In this document: positions 51,159 through 59,136 of the stretch, in pieces
Position numbering within the stretch: the stretch's first letter is position 1
Layout: every line of letters starts with the position of its first letter
DNA from: Falsiroseomonas selenitidurans
Lineage (GTDB): Bacteria > Pseudomonadota > Alphaproteobacteria > Acetobacterales > Acetobacteraceae
DNA: 64,000 nt
Direction: 5' to 3'
Assembly: GCF_012103215.1 (NCBI RefSeq)
Contig: NZ_JAAVNE010000008.1
Location: forward strand, 62,001 to 126,000
Translations under genes and position numbers: made by a program
Notes under the pieces: generated by a model
What the model was told of the DNA's origin: nothing
The model's input: the letters and a program-made list of their open reading frames with translations, nothing else
Databases searched by the model: none

Positions 51159-51199
51159 CCAGGCGGCCTCCCGCCGGCGCCACGCCCCATGCCGCCTGG
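51159..51199 (+). terminator. possible stem-loop after the hydrolase gene
   Basis: CCAGGCGGC (51159-51167) can pair with GCCGCCTGG (51191-51199) across a 23-base loop immediately after the stop at 51157. The loop is long and there is no T-run, so the call is weak. The rest of the 260 bases before the sulfotransferase shows nothing else I can name. Confidence 0.35.
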
Positions 51200-51417
51200 C
51201 GGCCGCCTGCTCGCGGACATGTGTCTGGCGCAGAGCGCGCCGCGCTGCCATCCGCTGGATGCCGGGCGCCCGCGACGCGGGCGGAGCCCGGTCCGCGCCG
51301 GTGCTTTCCCGGCTGTCGCAGGACCCCGCCTTTGGGCGCTGGGGCGGCGGCATCGATGCCAATCGGGCCACGGGCGCTTCGCCGACGGGCCGCAGCCAGA
51401 AGACAGTCCTTGCCGGC

Positions 51418-52128
51418 ATGATCAGCCATGCACACCGCACAATCTTCGTGCATATCCAGAAGACGGGCGGAACCTCGGTCACCGCCGCCTTCGGCCAGCC
51501 GATCAACGCGCCGGACAAGCATCACCGGGCCGACCAGCTGCGGGAGCGCCTCGGGGCGGCGGTGTGGGACAGCTACTTCACCTTCGCCTTCGTCCGGAAT
51601 CCCTGGGACCGCCTGGTCTCCTGGTGGTCCATGATCGATGCGATGCGACCCCGGCTCGACAGCGGGGCGCCGCTGAACGCCTTCAGCCGCTACGTGCTGC
51701 GCAGCGCGCGCAGCTTCGAGGAATTCCTGCTGCACGCGACCGAGGAGATCGTCGAGGAGGGCGGCGCCAAATCCATCACCCGCTGCCAGACCGACTATCT
51801 GGTGGATTCGCAGGGCCGGTTGCTGGTGGATTTCGTCGGCCGCTTCGAGACGCTGGAAGCCGATTTCAGCCGCATCGCGGCGCGGCTCCCCCAGCCGCCG
51901 GCGCCGCTTCGGCACATGAACCGGAGCCGGCGCTCCGACTACCGGCAATACTATACGCCCCGCCTGGCCGATCTGGTCGCGGCCCGGTTCAGCAAGGATA
52001 TCGAACGCTTCGGCTATCGCTTCGGGGAAGCTGCCGCGGGGCACGCCCCTCAGGAAAGCCCGGTCTTCGGCCGCGCCTCAGTGAATTCATCCGCCTCGGC
52101 ATCCGGCCCCGGGCCGGGCGTTCCGTAG
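51418..52128 (+). CDS. sulfotransferase family protein
   Basis: PAPS-dependent sulfotransferase of the type 2 (carbohydrate/heparan) family, 236 residues from ATG 51418. The 5'-phosphosulfate loop reads FVHIQKTGGTS (10-20), and the 3'-phosphate region is FAFVRNPWDRLVSWW (57-70). Such enzymes sulfate surface glycans or peptides. No ribosome-binding site is obvious. The C-terminal tail (FGRASVNSSASAS onward) overlaps a small gene on the other strand over 79 bases and may not be functionally important. Confidence 0.85.
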   Translation: MISHAHRTIFVHIQKTGGTSVTAAFGQPINAPDKHHRADQLRERLGAAVWDSYFTFAFVRNPWDRLVSWWSMIDAMRPRLDSGAPLNAFSRYVLRSARSFEEFLLHATEEIVEEGGAKSITRCQTDYLVDSQGRLLVDFVGRFETLEADFSRIAARLPQPPAPLRHMNRSRRSDYRQYYTPRLADLVAARFSKDIERFGYRFGEAAAGHAPQESPVFGRASVNSSASASGPGPGVP

Positions 52129-52241
52129 TCGAAGCCGGGCACGCCGCCGCCCTGGGTATCCTGGCCCGCCTGGCCCGCGCCCCCCACCACCTGGTCCAGG
52201 GCGTCCTCGGGAATCGGCTCGGGCCTGCTGCGCTGGGTCAC
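52050..52241 (-). CDS. small peptide with double-glycine motif
   Basis: A 63-residue frame starting with GTG at 52241, eight bases after a strong AAAGGAG site and downstream of an AT-rich stretch with a TAAAAT -10-like box. The product starts MTQRSRPEPIPEDALDQVVGG. The LDQVVGG ending resembles the double-glycine leader of exported peptides, and the remainder is glycine- and proline-rich and acidic. No transporter or peptidase gene for such peptides is adjacent. It overlaps the sulfotransferase 3' end. It could instead be an unrelated small cytoplasmic protein. Confidence 0.55.
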   Translation of the reverse strand: MTQRSRPEPIPEDALDQVVGGAGQAGQDTQGGGVPGFDYGTPGPGPDAEADEFTEARPKTGLS

Positions 52242-52318
52242 GTCGATGCTCCTTTCCTGCTGTCTTCGATCTGCACATTTTATCCGATTGCAGACGAGGC
52301 AGGAAAGTCACGGGCAGT

Positions 52319-53224
52319 TCAGGCCTGGCCGAAGCCCAGCCGGATCAGCGTGATCTCAGGCGGCACGCCGAGGCGCACCGGCAGCAGCGAGGTGCCGAGC
52401 CCGCCGGAGACCACCAGGTGCCGCCCCTGCTCCACCACATGCCCATAGGCATAGCGGTTGCCGAAGGCGGAGGGGACATAGGGCGAATAGCCGGCCAGCC
52501 GCACCTGGCCACCATGGGTGTGGCCGCAGATCGTCAGCGCCACGCGGTCCGGCGGCACGGAGGGGAAGAGGTCCGGCTCGTGGCACAGCAGGATCACCGG
52601 GTCGCGGTCCTGTACCCCGCCCAGGGTGCGGTTCAGGTCATTGGCGCCGAGGAAGCGGCCGCCGCCCTCGCTGAAGGCCCAAAGGCTGCCGCTGCCCGCC
52701 ACCCAGAAGCCGCGGCCGCGGAAGCCGGTCTTCACCGCGGCGTTGTGCAGCACCGAAATGCCGGCATCGGCCAGCACGCGGGCGGTGCGGGGCACGCCGC
52801 GGCGCGACCGCTGCACCTGCGGGTCCTCCCACCAATCATGGTTGCCCAGCACCGAATGCACGCCATGCGGCGCGCGCAGCCCCTTCAGCACCGCCGCCGT
52901 CTCCGCCACCGGGATGCCGTGCTTCACCAGCGCGCCGCCGCCCATGTAGTCGCCCAGCAGCACCACCAGCTCCGGCCGCAGCGCATTCGCCGCGGCGACG
53001 ATCTCCGCCACCCGCTGCAGGGGCATCTGCGGCTCGCAGGCATGGATGTCGGCCAGCGCCACGATGCTCAGCGGGTTGCCGCGCGGCCAGCCGGGCGGGT
53101 CCAGCCGGTATTCGGCGATGCCCAGCCGGTAGGTGGGCTCGATCCAGAAGCCATACAGCCCGGTCGTCGCCCCCAGCACGGTCAGCCCGCCCAGGGTCGT
53201 CAGCAGCGCGCGGCGTGTGGACAT
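52319..53224 (-). CDS. metallophosphoesterase (YaeI-like), Tat-exported or membrane-anchored
   Basis: Calcineurin-like phosphoesterase, 301 residues. N-terminal STRRALLTTLGGLTVLG is a twin-arginine-like signal or anchor. The dimetal motifs are all present: ADIHA, GDYMGGG, GNHDWW, a later LLCHEPD, and GHTHGGQ. These are the marks of the YaeI group that cleaves lipid-linked or nucleotide phosphoesters at the membrane. It is divergent from the photolyase-like gene with less than 50 bases between starts. Confidence 0.92.
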   Translation of the reverse strand: MSTRRALLTTLGGLTVLGATTGLYGFWIEPTYRLGIAEYRLDPPGWPRGNPLSIVALADIHACEPQMPLQRVAEIVAAANALRPELVVLLGDYMGGGALVKHGIPVAETAAVLKGLRAPHGVHSVLGNHDWWEDPQVQRSRRGVPRTARVLADAGISVLHNAAVKTGFRGRGFWVAGSGSLWAFSEGGGRFLGANDLNRTLGGVQDRDPVILLCHEPDLFPSVPPDRVALTICGHTHGGQVRLAGYSPYVPSAFGNRYAYGHVVEQGRHLVVSGGLGTSLLPVRLGVPPEITLIRLGFGQA

Positions 53225-53272
53225 GCAGGCTCCCTCGGTTGCGCGATGGCGGAGCGGGCCGATCTGCCGGGG

Positions 53273-54499
53273 ATGCAGCAGATCAAATCGCCCGACCGGC
53301 CGCCCGACTGGCTCACCGACCGGGCCGCCACGCTCCGCCACCTCGCCGGATTCGCGGCGCGCATGGGGCCCGATTATGCGCAGGGTCGCAACAGCGACCT
53401 CGGCCCGGGCGCGCCCGCCGCCGTCTCCCGCCTCTCGCCCGCCTTGCGCCACCGGCTGGTGACGGAGGCGGAGGTGGTGGGCACGGCGCTGGCCGCGCAG
53501 GGGGCGGAGCCGGCCTCGAAATTCATCGAGGAGGTGTTCTGGCGCAGCTACTGGAAGGGCTTTCTCCAACTGCGCCCGGCCCTGTGGGAGGATTACCGGC
53601 AGGGCCTGGCGGAGGATCTGGCGCTGGCCGCCCGGGATGCCGGGCTGCGCGCGCGGCTGGCGGCGGCGGAGGCCGGCGCCACCGGCATCGCCGCCTTCGA
53701 TGCCTGGGCGGCAGAACTGCGCGACCATGGCTGGCTGCACAACCACGCCCGGATGTGGTTCGCCAGCATCTGGGTCTTCACGCTGCGCCTGCCCTGGCGG
53801 CTCGGCGCCGACCTGTTCCTGCGCCAGCTGCGGGATGGCGATGCGGCCTCCAACACCCTGTCCTGGCGCTGGGTGGCCGGGCTGCACACGCCGGGCAAGG
53901 TCTATGTGGCGCGGGCGGAGAACATCGCCCGCTTCACCGGCGGCCGCTTCAACCCCGCCGGGCAATTGGCGGAGGATGCGGCACCGCCGCCACCCGAGCC
54001 GCTGCCGCCGCCGCGCCCGCTGCCGCCGGCCGGGCCACTCGCCGGGCGCCTGCCGCCCGGCCCGCTGGCGCTGCTGCTGCACGAGGACGACCTGCACCCG
54101 GAAAGCCTGTTGCCGCCCGGCGTGCGCATCGCCGCCATCGCCGGCCTGGCCTCCCCCCGCGCGCGTTCGCCGCTCGGCTGCGCAGCCCTGGTGGAGCGCC
54201 ATGTGCAGGCCTGCCTGGCCGATGGCCTGGGCCGCGCCGCGGCGCGGTTCGGCGTGGCGGCGCAGCCATTGGCGGCGGCGGCGGTGCCGGGCTGGGCCGC
54301 CGCGCATGGCCTGCCGGTGGTGATGGCGGAGCCGCCCATGGGCTGGAACCCGGCCGCCACGCTGCTGCCCGGCGCCATCCTGCTGCGCCGCGACTGGGAC
54401 GCGGCCTGCTGGCCGGCGGCGACCCGCGGCTTCTTCGCCTTCAGAGAGCGGATCCCGGCATGGCTCCGGGAACTGGCCCCTTCGCCGCCTTCGGCTTGA
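53273..54499 (+). CDS. photolyase-like FAD-binding protein with rearranged domain order
   Basis: A 408-residue protein in which the FAD-binding helical domain of the photolyase/cryptochrome family comes first: SKFIEEVFWRSYWKGFL, DHGWLHNHARMWFASIWVF and DGDAASNTLSWRWVAGLHT. The usual N-terminal antenna alpha/beta domain is missing. After a proline-rich linker, about 240 onward, comes an alpha/beta-looking region (LALLLHEDDLHPESLLPPG) that may be the antenna domain moved to the C-terminus. ATG 53246 is an alternative start. The 3' end overlaps the convergent AlkA-type glycosylase gene by 59 bases. Repair or light sensing is plausible but unproven. Confidence 0.82.
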   Translation: MQQIKSPDRPPDWLTDRAATLRHLAGFAARMGPDYAQGRNSDLGPGAPAAVSRLSPALRHRLVTEAEVVGTALAAQGAEPASKFIEEVFWRSYWKGFLQLRPALWEDYRQGLAEDLALAARDAGLRARLAAAEAGATGIAAFDAWAAELRDHGWLHNHARMWFASIWVFTLRLPWRLGADLFLRQLRDGDAASNTLSWRWVAGLHTPGKVYVARAENIARFTGGRFNPAGQLAEDAAPPPPEPLPPPRPLPPAGPLAGRLPPGPLALLLHEDDLHPESLLPPGVRIAAIAGLASPRARSPLGCAALVERHVQACLADGLGRAAARFGVAAQPLAAAAVPGWAAAHGLPVVMAEPPMGWNPAATLLPGAILLRRDWDAACWPAATRGFFAFRERIPAWLRELAPSPPSA

Positions 54500-55136
54500 G
54501 GCTGCCTGCCTTCGCCGCATCCGCCGCGCGCCACAGATACCAGGCGGCGACGGACCGGTAGGGCGCCCAGGCGGCGCCGATCTCGGCGAGTTCCTTCGGC
54601 TTCGGCTGTGCCTCCAGCCCGGCCGAGACCCGCCAGCCCTCCCGCACCCCGAAATCGTCGATCGGCAGCACGTCGCGCCGGCCGAGGGTGAAGATCAGCA
54701 GCATCTCCACCGTCCAGCGGCCGACGCCGCGGATCGCCACGAGCCGTTCCACCAGCGCCTCGTCCGGCAGCCGCGCGGCGACCCTGGCGCTCGGCACCAG
54801 GCCGCCGGCGGCCTTCTCCGCGATGTCGCGGATGGCGGCGACCTTGTTGCCGGAAAGCCCGCAGCCGCGCAGCGCCTCCGCCGGCATCGCCAGCACCTGC
54901 GCCGGGGTGGGGAAGGGCATGCCGGGGAACAGCGCCACGAAACGGCCGAGGATCGCCTCCGCCGCGCGGCCATGCACCTGCTGGTGGGCGATGGCGCGGA
55001 CCAGCGCCTCGTAGGGGTCGCGCAGCGCGGGCACCAGCGTGCAGGGGCCGATGCGGCGGATCACGGCGCGCAGCACCGGGTCCTGCCGCAGGTGACGAAG
55101 CGCGGTCGGGCCGGCGAAGGGGCGGGGGGTGGTCAT
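54441..55136 (-). CDS. DNA-3-methyladenine glycosylase (AlkA-type HhH-GPD)
   Basis: Base-excision repair glycosylase, 231 residues. The helix-hairpin-helix is at about 134-145 (VAIRGVGRWTVEM), followed by the Gly/Pro-rich loop and the catalytic aspartate in LPIDDFGVR (Asp161, next to Asp160). The upstream core HQQVHGRAAEAILGRF is typical. It removes alkylated purines from DNA. It has no N-terminal AlkA-specific domain, so it is the short form. Convergent with the photolyase-like gene and divergent from the haloperoxidase gene. Confidence 0.92.
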   Translation of the reverse strand: MTTPRPFAGPTALRHLRQDPVLRAVIRRIGPCTLVPALRDPYEALVRAIAHQQVHGRAAEAILGRFVALFPGMPFPTPAQVLAMPAEALRGCGLSGNKVAAIRDIAEKAAGGLVPSARVAARLPDEALVERLVAIRGVGRWTVEMLLIFTLGRRDVLPIDDFGVREGWRVSAGLEAQPKPKELAEIGAAWAPYRSVAAWYLWRAADAAKAGSLKPKAAKGPVPGAMPGSAL

Positions 55137-55186
55137 GGGGCCGAGGCTAGCCTGAAGCGGCGCGCGGTGCAGCCATGCGCGATTTT

Positions 55187-55200
55187 TGAGCGGTCGCTCA
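55187..55200. promoter_or_regulatory. candidate TetR-type operator
   Basis: TGAGCGGTCGCTCA is a perfect 14-base palindrome in the 204-base divergent region between the glycosylase start (55136) and the haloperoxidase start (55341). Its form, two 6-base arms around two bases, is that of many TetR-family sites. No TetR gene is in the window. Confidence 0.45.
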
Positions 55201-55340
55201 TGTCAGCCACGCAACCGGCGCCATGCAGAAAAATCGTTGAAAATGAGGGGCGTGAGATTCGTTTCCCTGTGTTTCGCTGCGCTTGCGCAACCCTTTCGGC
55301 GTGGGTCCAGATGCGCCCGCCTGCCAAGGGAGAGACCGAG

Positions 55341-57137
55341 ATGACGTCGCACCCCACCCCCCTGATGCCGCAAGGGCCGAGCCCGAACGGCGACGAGACG
55401 ACCCACGGGAAGGACAGCGCCTTCCCCTTCATCGGCAATTTCCACAAGACCCTGCCGCATGACCGCTTCGGCATGGTCGACCCCGCCGCCTACGAGGTCT
55501 TCCGCCAGGCGGCGGCGGACACACGGCCGGGGCCGGCCGCGCCGGACTATGAATCGCTCGGTGGCGGCGCGGTGCCGCCCGGCAGCATCCCCGCCGGCAA
55601 TCGCAGCGCCGCGCCCTTGGTCAGCCCTCAGGCCGGCCGGGCGCGCGAATTGCTCGGGCTCGACCCGTTCCAGGTGAACCTCTGGCCCGCGCCGAAGGTG
55701 CTCTCCGACAGCACGGCGGCGGAGATGACGGAGCTGTTCTGGATGGCGCTGTGGCGCGACGTCCCGTTCGACGCGCTGCAAGGGGGCGATGCCGCCACCA
55801 TGGCGTCGGTGCAGGATGCGGTGGCGGAGCTGACGCCGATCTTTGAGCGCGCCATCGCCGCCGATGGCGAGTCCGGCATCCGGCCCGGCCTCGACCTGCC
55901 GATGGACGCGCAGGGGCGGCTCGACCTCAACCCGATGACGCTGTTCCGCAGCGGCTTCCAGGACGAGCAGCTTGGCCCGATGGTCAGCCAGTTCTTCCTG
56001 CACGACGTGCCCTTCGGCACGCAGACCATCAGGCAGACCCAGTTCCCCTACGCGCCGCGCCGCGACTACCTGCAGAACACGCAGGACTGGCTGATGGCGC
56101 AGAACATCGGCCGCGACACGCATGGGCGCCCCTACCCTAACGCCAACGACTTCGGGGACGACAATGCCGCCTATGAGCCCGGCAACGCGCAGCGCTACAT
56201 CGGCAGCATGCGCGACCTGGCGCGCTTCGTGCACAAGGATGCGCTGCACCAGGCCTATTTCAACGCCGCCCTGCTGCTGCTGGACTGGGGGGCGCCGTTC
56301 GATGCCGGCAACCCCTATGCCAGCCGGCTGAGCCGCCAGGCCGGCTTCGCCACGCTGGGCGGGCCGAACCTGCTGACCATGGTCTCCGAGGTCGCCTCCC
56401 GCGCCCTGAAGGTGGTGTGGCGGCAGAAGTGGATGGTGCATCGCCGCCTGCGGCCGGAAGCCTATGGCGGGCTGATGACCATGCAGCACGTCCACGACAA
56501 GGCCATCGGCCTGCCGGACTGGGTCTTCACCACGCGCGCCGCCGCCGCCATCCGGCAGAAGAACCACGCCGCGAATGCGGGCACGGCGCATGCGGCGGAG
56601 GACAATTTCCTGCTGCCCATGGCCTTCACCAGCGGCGCGCCGGCGCACCCCGCCTATGGCGCCGGCCACGCGACCGTCGCCGGCGCCTGCGTCACCGTGC
56701 TGAAGGCGTGGTTCGAGGAGAAGCACCCGATCAAGGGCCTGGTCGAGGCTTCGCGCCACCCGCAGACGCGCGCGGTGCAGCGCCTCTTGCAGCCGACGGT
56801 CACGGCGGGTGCGCTGCCGGCCTATGCCGGCGCCGATGCCGGGGCGATGACGGTGGGCGGCGAGCTGAACAAGATCGCCAGCAACGTCGCCATGGGCCGC
56901 ACCATGGGCGGCGTGCACTGGCGCAGCGACAACACCCGCAGCCTGCGGCTGGGGGAGGCGATCGCCACCGTCATCATGGCGCGGGAGGTGAAGGAGTATG
57001 CGGAGGCCGATGTCAGCTTCCGCTATTGCAGCTTCGACCGGCACGAGGTGCTGATCGACCCGTCCGGCGTGAAGGTGCCGGGCGACCCGCCATTGCAGGC
57101 CTGGTATGCCGGGCTGCTGGCCCGCTGCGGCATCTGA
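55341..57137 (+). CDS. vanadium-dependent haloperoxidase family protein
   Basis: A 598-residue protein of the vanadium haloperoxidase/PAP2 fold that would oxidise halides with peroxide or act as an acid phosphatase. The metal-site motifs are in order: KWMVHRRLRPEAYGG with Lys363 and Arg371, HPAYGAGHATVAG with the acid-base His443, and GGVHWRSDNTRSL with the vanadate-binding His526. HPAYGAGH is closer to bromoperoxidase-type sites than to plain PAP2. AAGGGAG nine bases upstream supports ATG 55341. No signal peptide is evident. It is preceded by a palindromic operator-like site. Confidence 0.9.
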   Translation: MTSHPTPLMPQGPSPNGDETTHGKDSAFPFIGNFHKTLPHDRFGMVDPAAYEVFRQAAADTRPGPAAPDYESLGGGAVPPGSIPAGNRSAAPLVSPQAGRARELLGLDPFQVNLWPAPKVLSDSTAAEMTELFWMALWRDVPFDALQGGDAATMASVQDAVAELTPIFERAIAADGESGIRPGLDLPMDAQGRLDLNPMTLFRSGFQDEQLGPMVSQFFLHDVPFGTQTIRQTQFPYAPRRDYLQNTQDWLMAQNIGRDTHGRPYPNANDFGDDNAAYEPGNAQRYIGSMRDLARFVHKDALHQAYFNAALLLLDWGAPFDAGNPYASRLSRQAGFATLGGPNLLTMVSEVASRALKVVWRQKWMVHRRLRPEAYGGLMTMQHVHDKAIGLPDWVFTTRAAAAIRQKNHAANAGTAHAAEDNFLLPMAFTSGAPAHPAYGAGHATVAGACVTVLKAWFEEKHPIKGLVEASRHPQTRAVQRLLQPTVTAGALPAYAGADAGAMTVGGELNKIASNVAMGRTMGGVHWRSDNTRSLRLGEAIATVIMAREVKEYAEADVSFRYCSFDRHEVLIDPSGVKVPGDPPLQAWYAGLLARCGI

Positions 57138-57143
57138 CGGGCG

Positions 57144-57169
57144 GGCGGAGGGGGCGTGCCCCCTCCGCC
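57144..57169. terminator. strong stem-loop between convergent genes
   Basis: A perfect 12-bp stem (GGCGGAGGGGGC at 57144-57155 with its complement at 57158-57169) with a two-base turn, between the haloperoxidase stop (57137) and the DctM stop (57176). Likely two-way terminator. Confidence 0.65.
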
Positions 57170-57175
57170 ACCGGC

Positions 57176-58453
57176 TTACCGGAACACCATCTGCGGCAGC
57201 GCCATGGCGATCCAGGGCACGTAGGTGATCAGCATCAGGCAGGCGAAGATCACGCCGATGAACACCGGCAGGTAGCGCATCATCTTGTCCACGCTGGTGC
57301 CGGCCACCTGCGCCGCGGCGAAGAGGTTCACGCCGAAGGGCGGCGTGATCATGCCCATCGCCAGGTTCACCACCATGATGGTGCCGAAATGCACGCCATC
57401 GATGCCGAAGCGCTGCGCGGTTTCCTGCAGCACCGGGGCCAGCACGATGATCGAGGCGCTGGTCTCCACGAACATGCCGATGACGAACAGGAACAGGTTC
57501 ACGCCCAGCAGGTACAGCGCGGCGCCGTCGAAGGTGGTGACGAGCCACGCCGCGGCCGCATCCGGCACGCCCTGCCGGTTCAGCAGCCAGGAGAAGACGG
57601 CCGCGCAGGCGATGATGAACAGGATCACCGCGCTGCTGATGACCGACCGGCGGAAGATCGGATACAGATCCCGCCAGCCGATCTCCCGGTGCAGGAACAT
57701 GCCGACCAGGACCGCATAGGCCACGGCGATGACGCTGGCTTCGGTCGGTGTGGTGATGCCGCCATAGATGCCGCCCAGCACCACCACCGGCATGAAGAGC
57801 GCGAAGCCGGCCTGGCGGGTCGCCACCAGGAAGGGCAGGCGGCCCTCGCCATCCTGCAGGCCCCAGCCCTTGATGCGGCACCAGACCAGCACCGTGCCGA
57901 CCAGCGCGCCGGCGATGAGCAGGCCCGGGCCGAAGCCGGCGATGAACAGTTCCGGGATGCTGACCTGCGTGGTCACGCCGTAGAGGATCATCGGGATCGA
58001 GGGCGGGATCACCACCCCGAGTTCGGCCGATGTCGCCTGCAGCGCCGCGGCGAAGGCCACCGGGTAGCCGGCGCGCACCAGCGCCGGGATCATGATGGCG
58101 CCGACGGCAAAGGTGGTGGCGACGGAACTGCCGCTGATGGCGGCGAAGATCATGCAGGTCAGCACGCAGGTGGCCGGCAGGCCGCCCTGGATGCCGCCGA
58201 CGATGGATTGCGCGAAGGCCACCAGGCGGCGGGAAATGCCGCCGACATCCATCAGGTTGCCCGCCAGGATGAAGAAGGGAATGGCGGCGAGCGGGAACTT
58301 GTCCAGCGCCACGAACAATTGCTGCGCGGCGACGATCAGCGGGAAGCTGGTGAAGCCGGCGATGCCGACCAGGGCTGCGATGCCGATGGCGATCGCGACC
58401 GGGATGCTGGCCGCGAACAGCACCAGCATCACCGTAAGCATCGTGCCGCTCAT
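57176..58453 (-). CDS. TRAP transporter large permease (DctM family)
   Basis: Channel subunit of a complete TRAP system, 425 residues from ATG 58453 (MSGTMLTVMLVLFAAS). Signatures: FFILAGNLMDVGGISRRLV near 67, AAISGSSVATTFAVGAIMIP, GIYGGITTPTEASVIAVAYA and NLAMGMITPPFGVNLF. It follows the small permease by 31 bases, and two DctP genes lie upstream in the same direction. The transported acid is unknown. Confidence 0.95.
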   Translation of the reverse strand: MSGTMLTVMLVLFAASIPVAIAIGIAALVGIAGFTSFPLIVAAQQLFVALDKFPLAAIPFFILAGNLMDVGGISRRLVAFAQSIVGGIQGGLPATCVLTCMIFAAISGSSVATTFAVGAIMIPALVRAGYPVAFAAALQATSAELGVVIPPSIPMILYGVTTQVSIPELFIAGFGPGLLIAGALVGTVLVWCRIKGWGLQDGEGRLPFLVATRQAGFALFMPVVVLGGIYGGITTPTEASVIAVAYAVLVGMFLHREIGWRDLYPIFRRSVISSAVILFIIACAAVFSWLLNRQGVPDAAAAWLVTTFDGAALYLLGVNLFLFVIGMFVETSASIIVLAPVLQETAQRFGIDGVHFGTIMVVNLAMGMITPPFGVNLFAAAQVAGTSVDKMMRYLPVFIGVIFACLMLITYVPWIAMALPQMVFR

Positions 58454-58484
58454 CGGCTGCGCTTTCCCATCGAACGGTGCAGGC

Positions 58485-59087
58485 TCATACCGCGCTCTCC
58501 AGTTCCTCGTTGCGGCGGTCGAGGAAATGCCCGATCGCGCCGAGCATCGCGAAGGCCGCGCCGAGCGGGATCGCGGCATAGCCCCAGGACATGGAGACCT
58601 CGAGCCCCGCCATTTCCTGGAACTGCACGCGCTGCGCCATGATCCAGCCGAACCAGAAGGTGACGCCAAGGAAGGACAGCGTGCAGGCAAGCGACGCGGC
58701 CTCGATGGCGCGACGCAGGACGCCGCCGGTCAGACGGTGCGCCACGTCGATCGACACCAGCGCGCCCGCCCGCAGCGCCACGCCGACGCCGATATAGGCC
58801 ATCCAGACCAGCGCGGTACGGACCAGCGCCTCGGACCAGATGGAAGGCGTTTCGGTGGCGAAGCGCGCAAACACCTGCCACAGCCCCGCCAGCACCGCGA
58901 TGGCCAGTGCCAGGCAGGCCAGCAGCGCCGCGATGAAGGTGACGATGCGGTCCAGGCGCAGCAGCGCCGCCCGGATCGTGCCGCGGGTCCCGCCGCCGGG
59001 CCCGGACCCGACCCACAGCGCCAGCAGCACGACGGCGAGCGTCGCCGCCCCCGTCACCTGCAACGGCACCACGTTCATCATGTTCAT
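58485..59087 (-). CDS. TRAP transporter small permease (DctQ family)
   Basis: Small membrane subunit, 200 residues, longer than average because of an extra N-terminal hydrophobic segment (MNMMNVVPLQVTGAATLAVV) before the usual four-span DctQ core. The core holds FARFATETPSIWSEALVRTALVW split by spans, ALRAGALVSIDVAHRL and FGWIMAQRV. It lies between a DctP gene (49 bases upstream) and the DctM gene. Confidence 0.9.
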   Translation of the reverse strand: MNMMNVVPLQVTGAATLAVVLLALWVGSGPGGGTRGTIRAALLRLDRIVTFIAALLACLALAIAVLAGLWQVFARFATETPSIWSEALVRTALVWMAYIGVGVALRAGALVSIDVAHRLTGGVLRRAIEAASLACTLSFLGVTFWFGWIMAQRVQFQEMAGLEVSMSWGYAAIPLGAAFAMLGAIGHFLDRRNEELESAV

Positions 59088-59136
59088 CGCGTTGCTTCCG
59101 GCTCTCGAAGGGGCGGGGCGCCGTGGCCGTTCCCGC

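Noticed and set aside
51158-51417. Possible small gene between the hydrolase and the sulfotransferase.
   Set aside because: Open frames here are short, Arg/Pro/Ala-rich and lack a ribosome-binding site.
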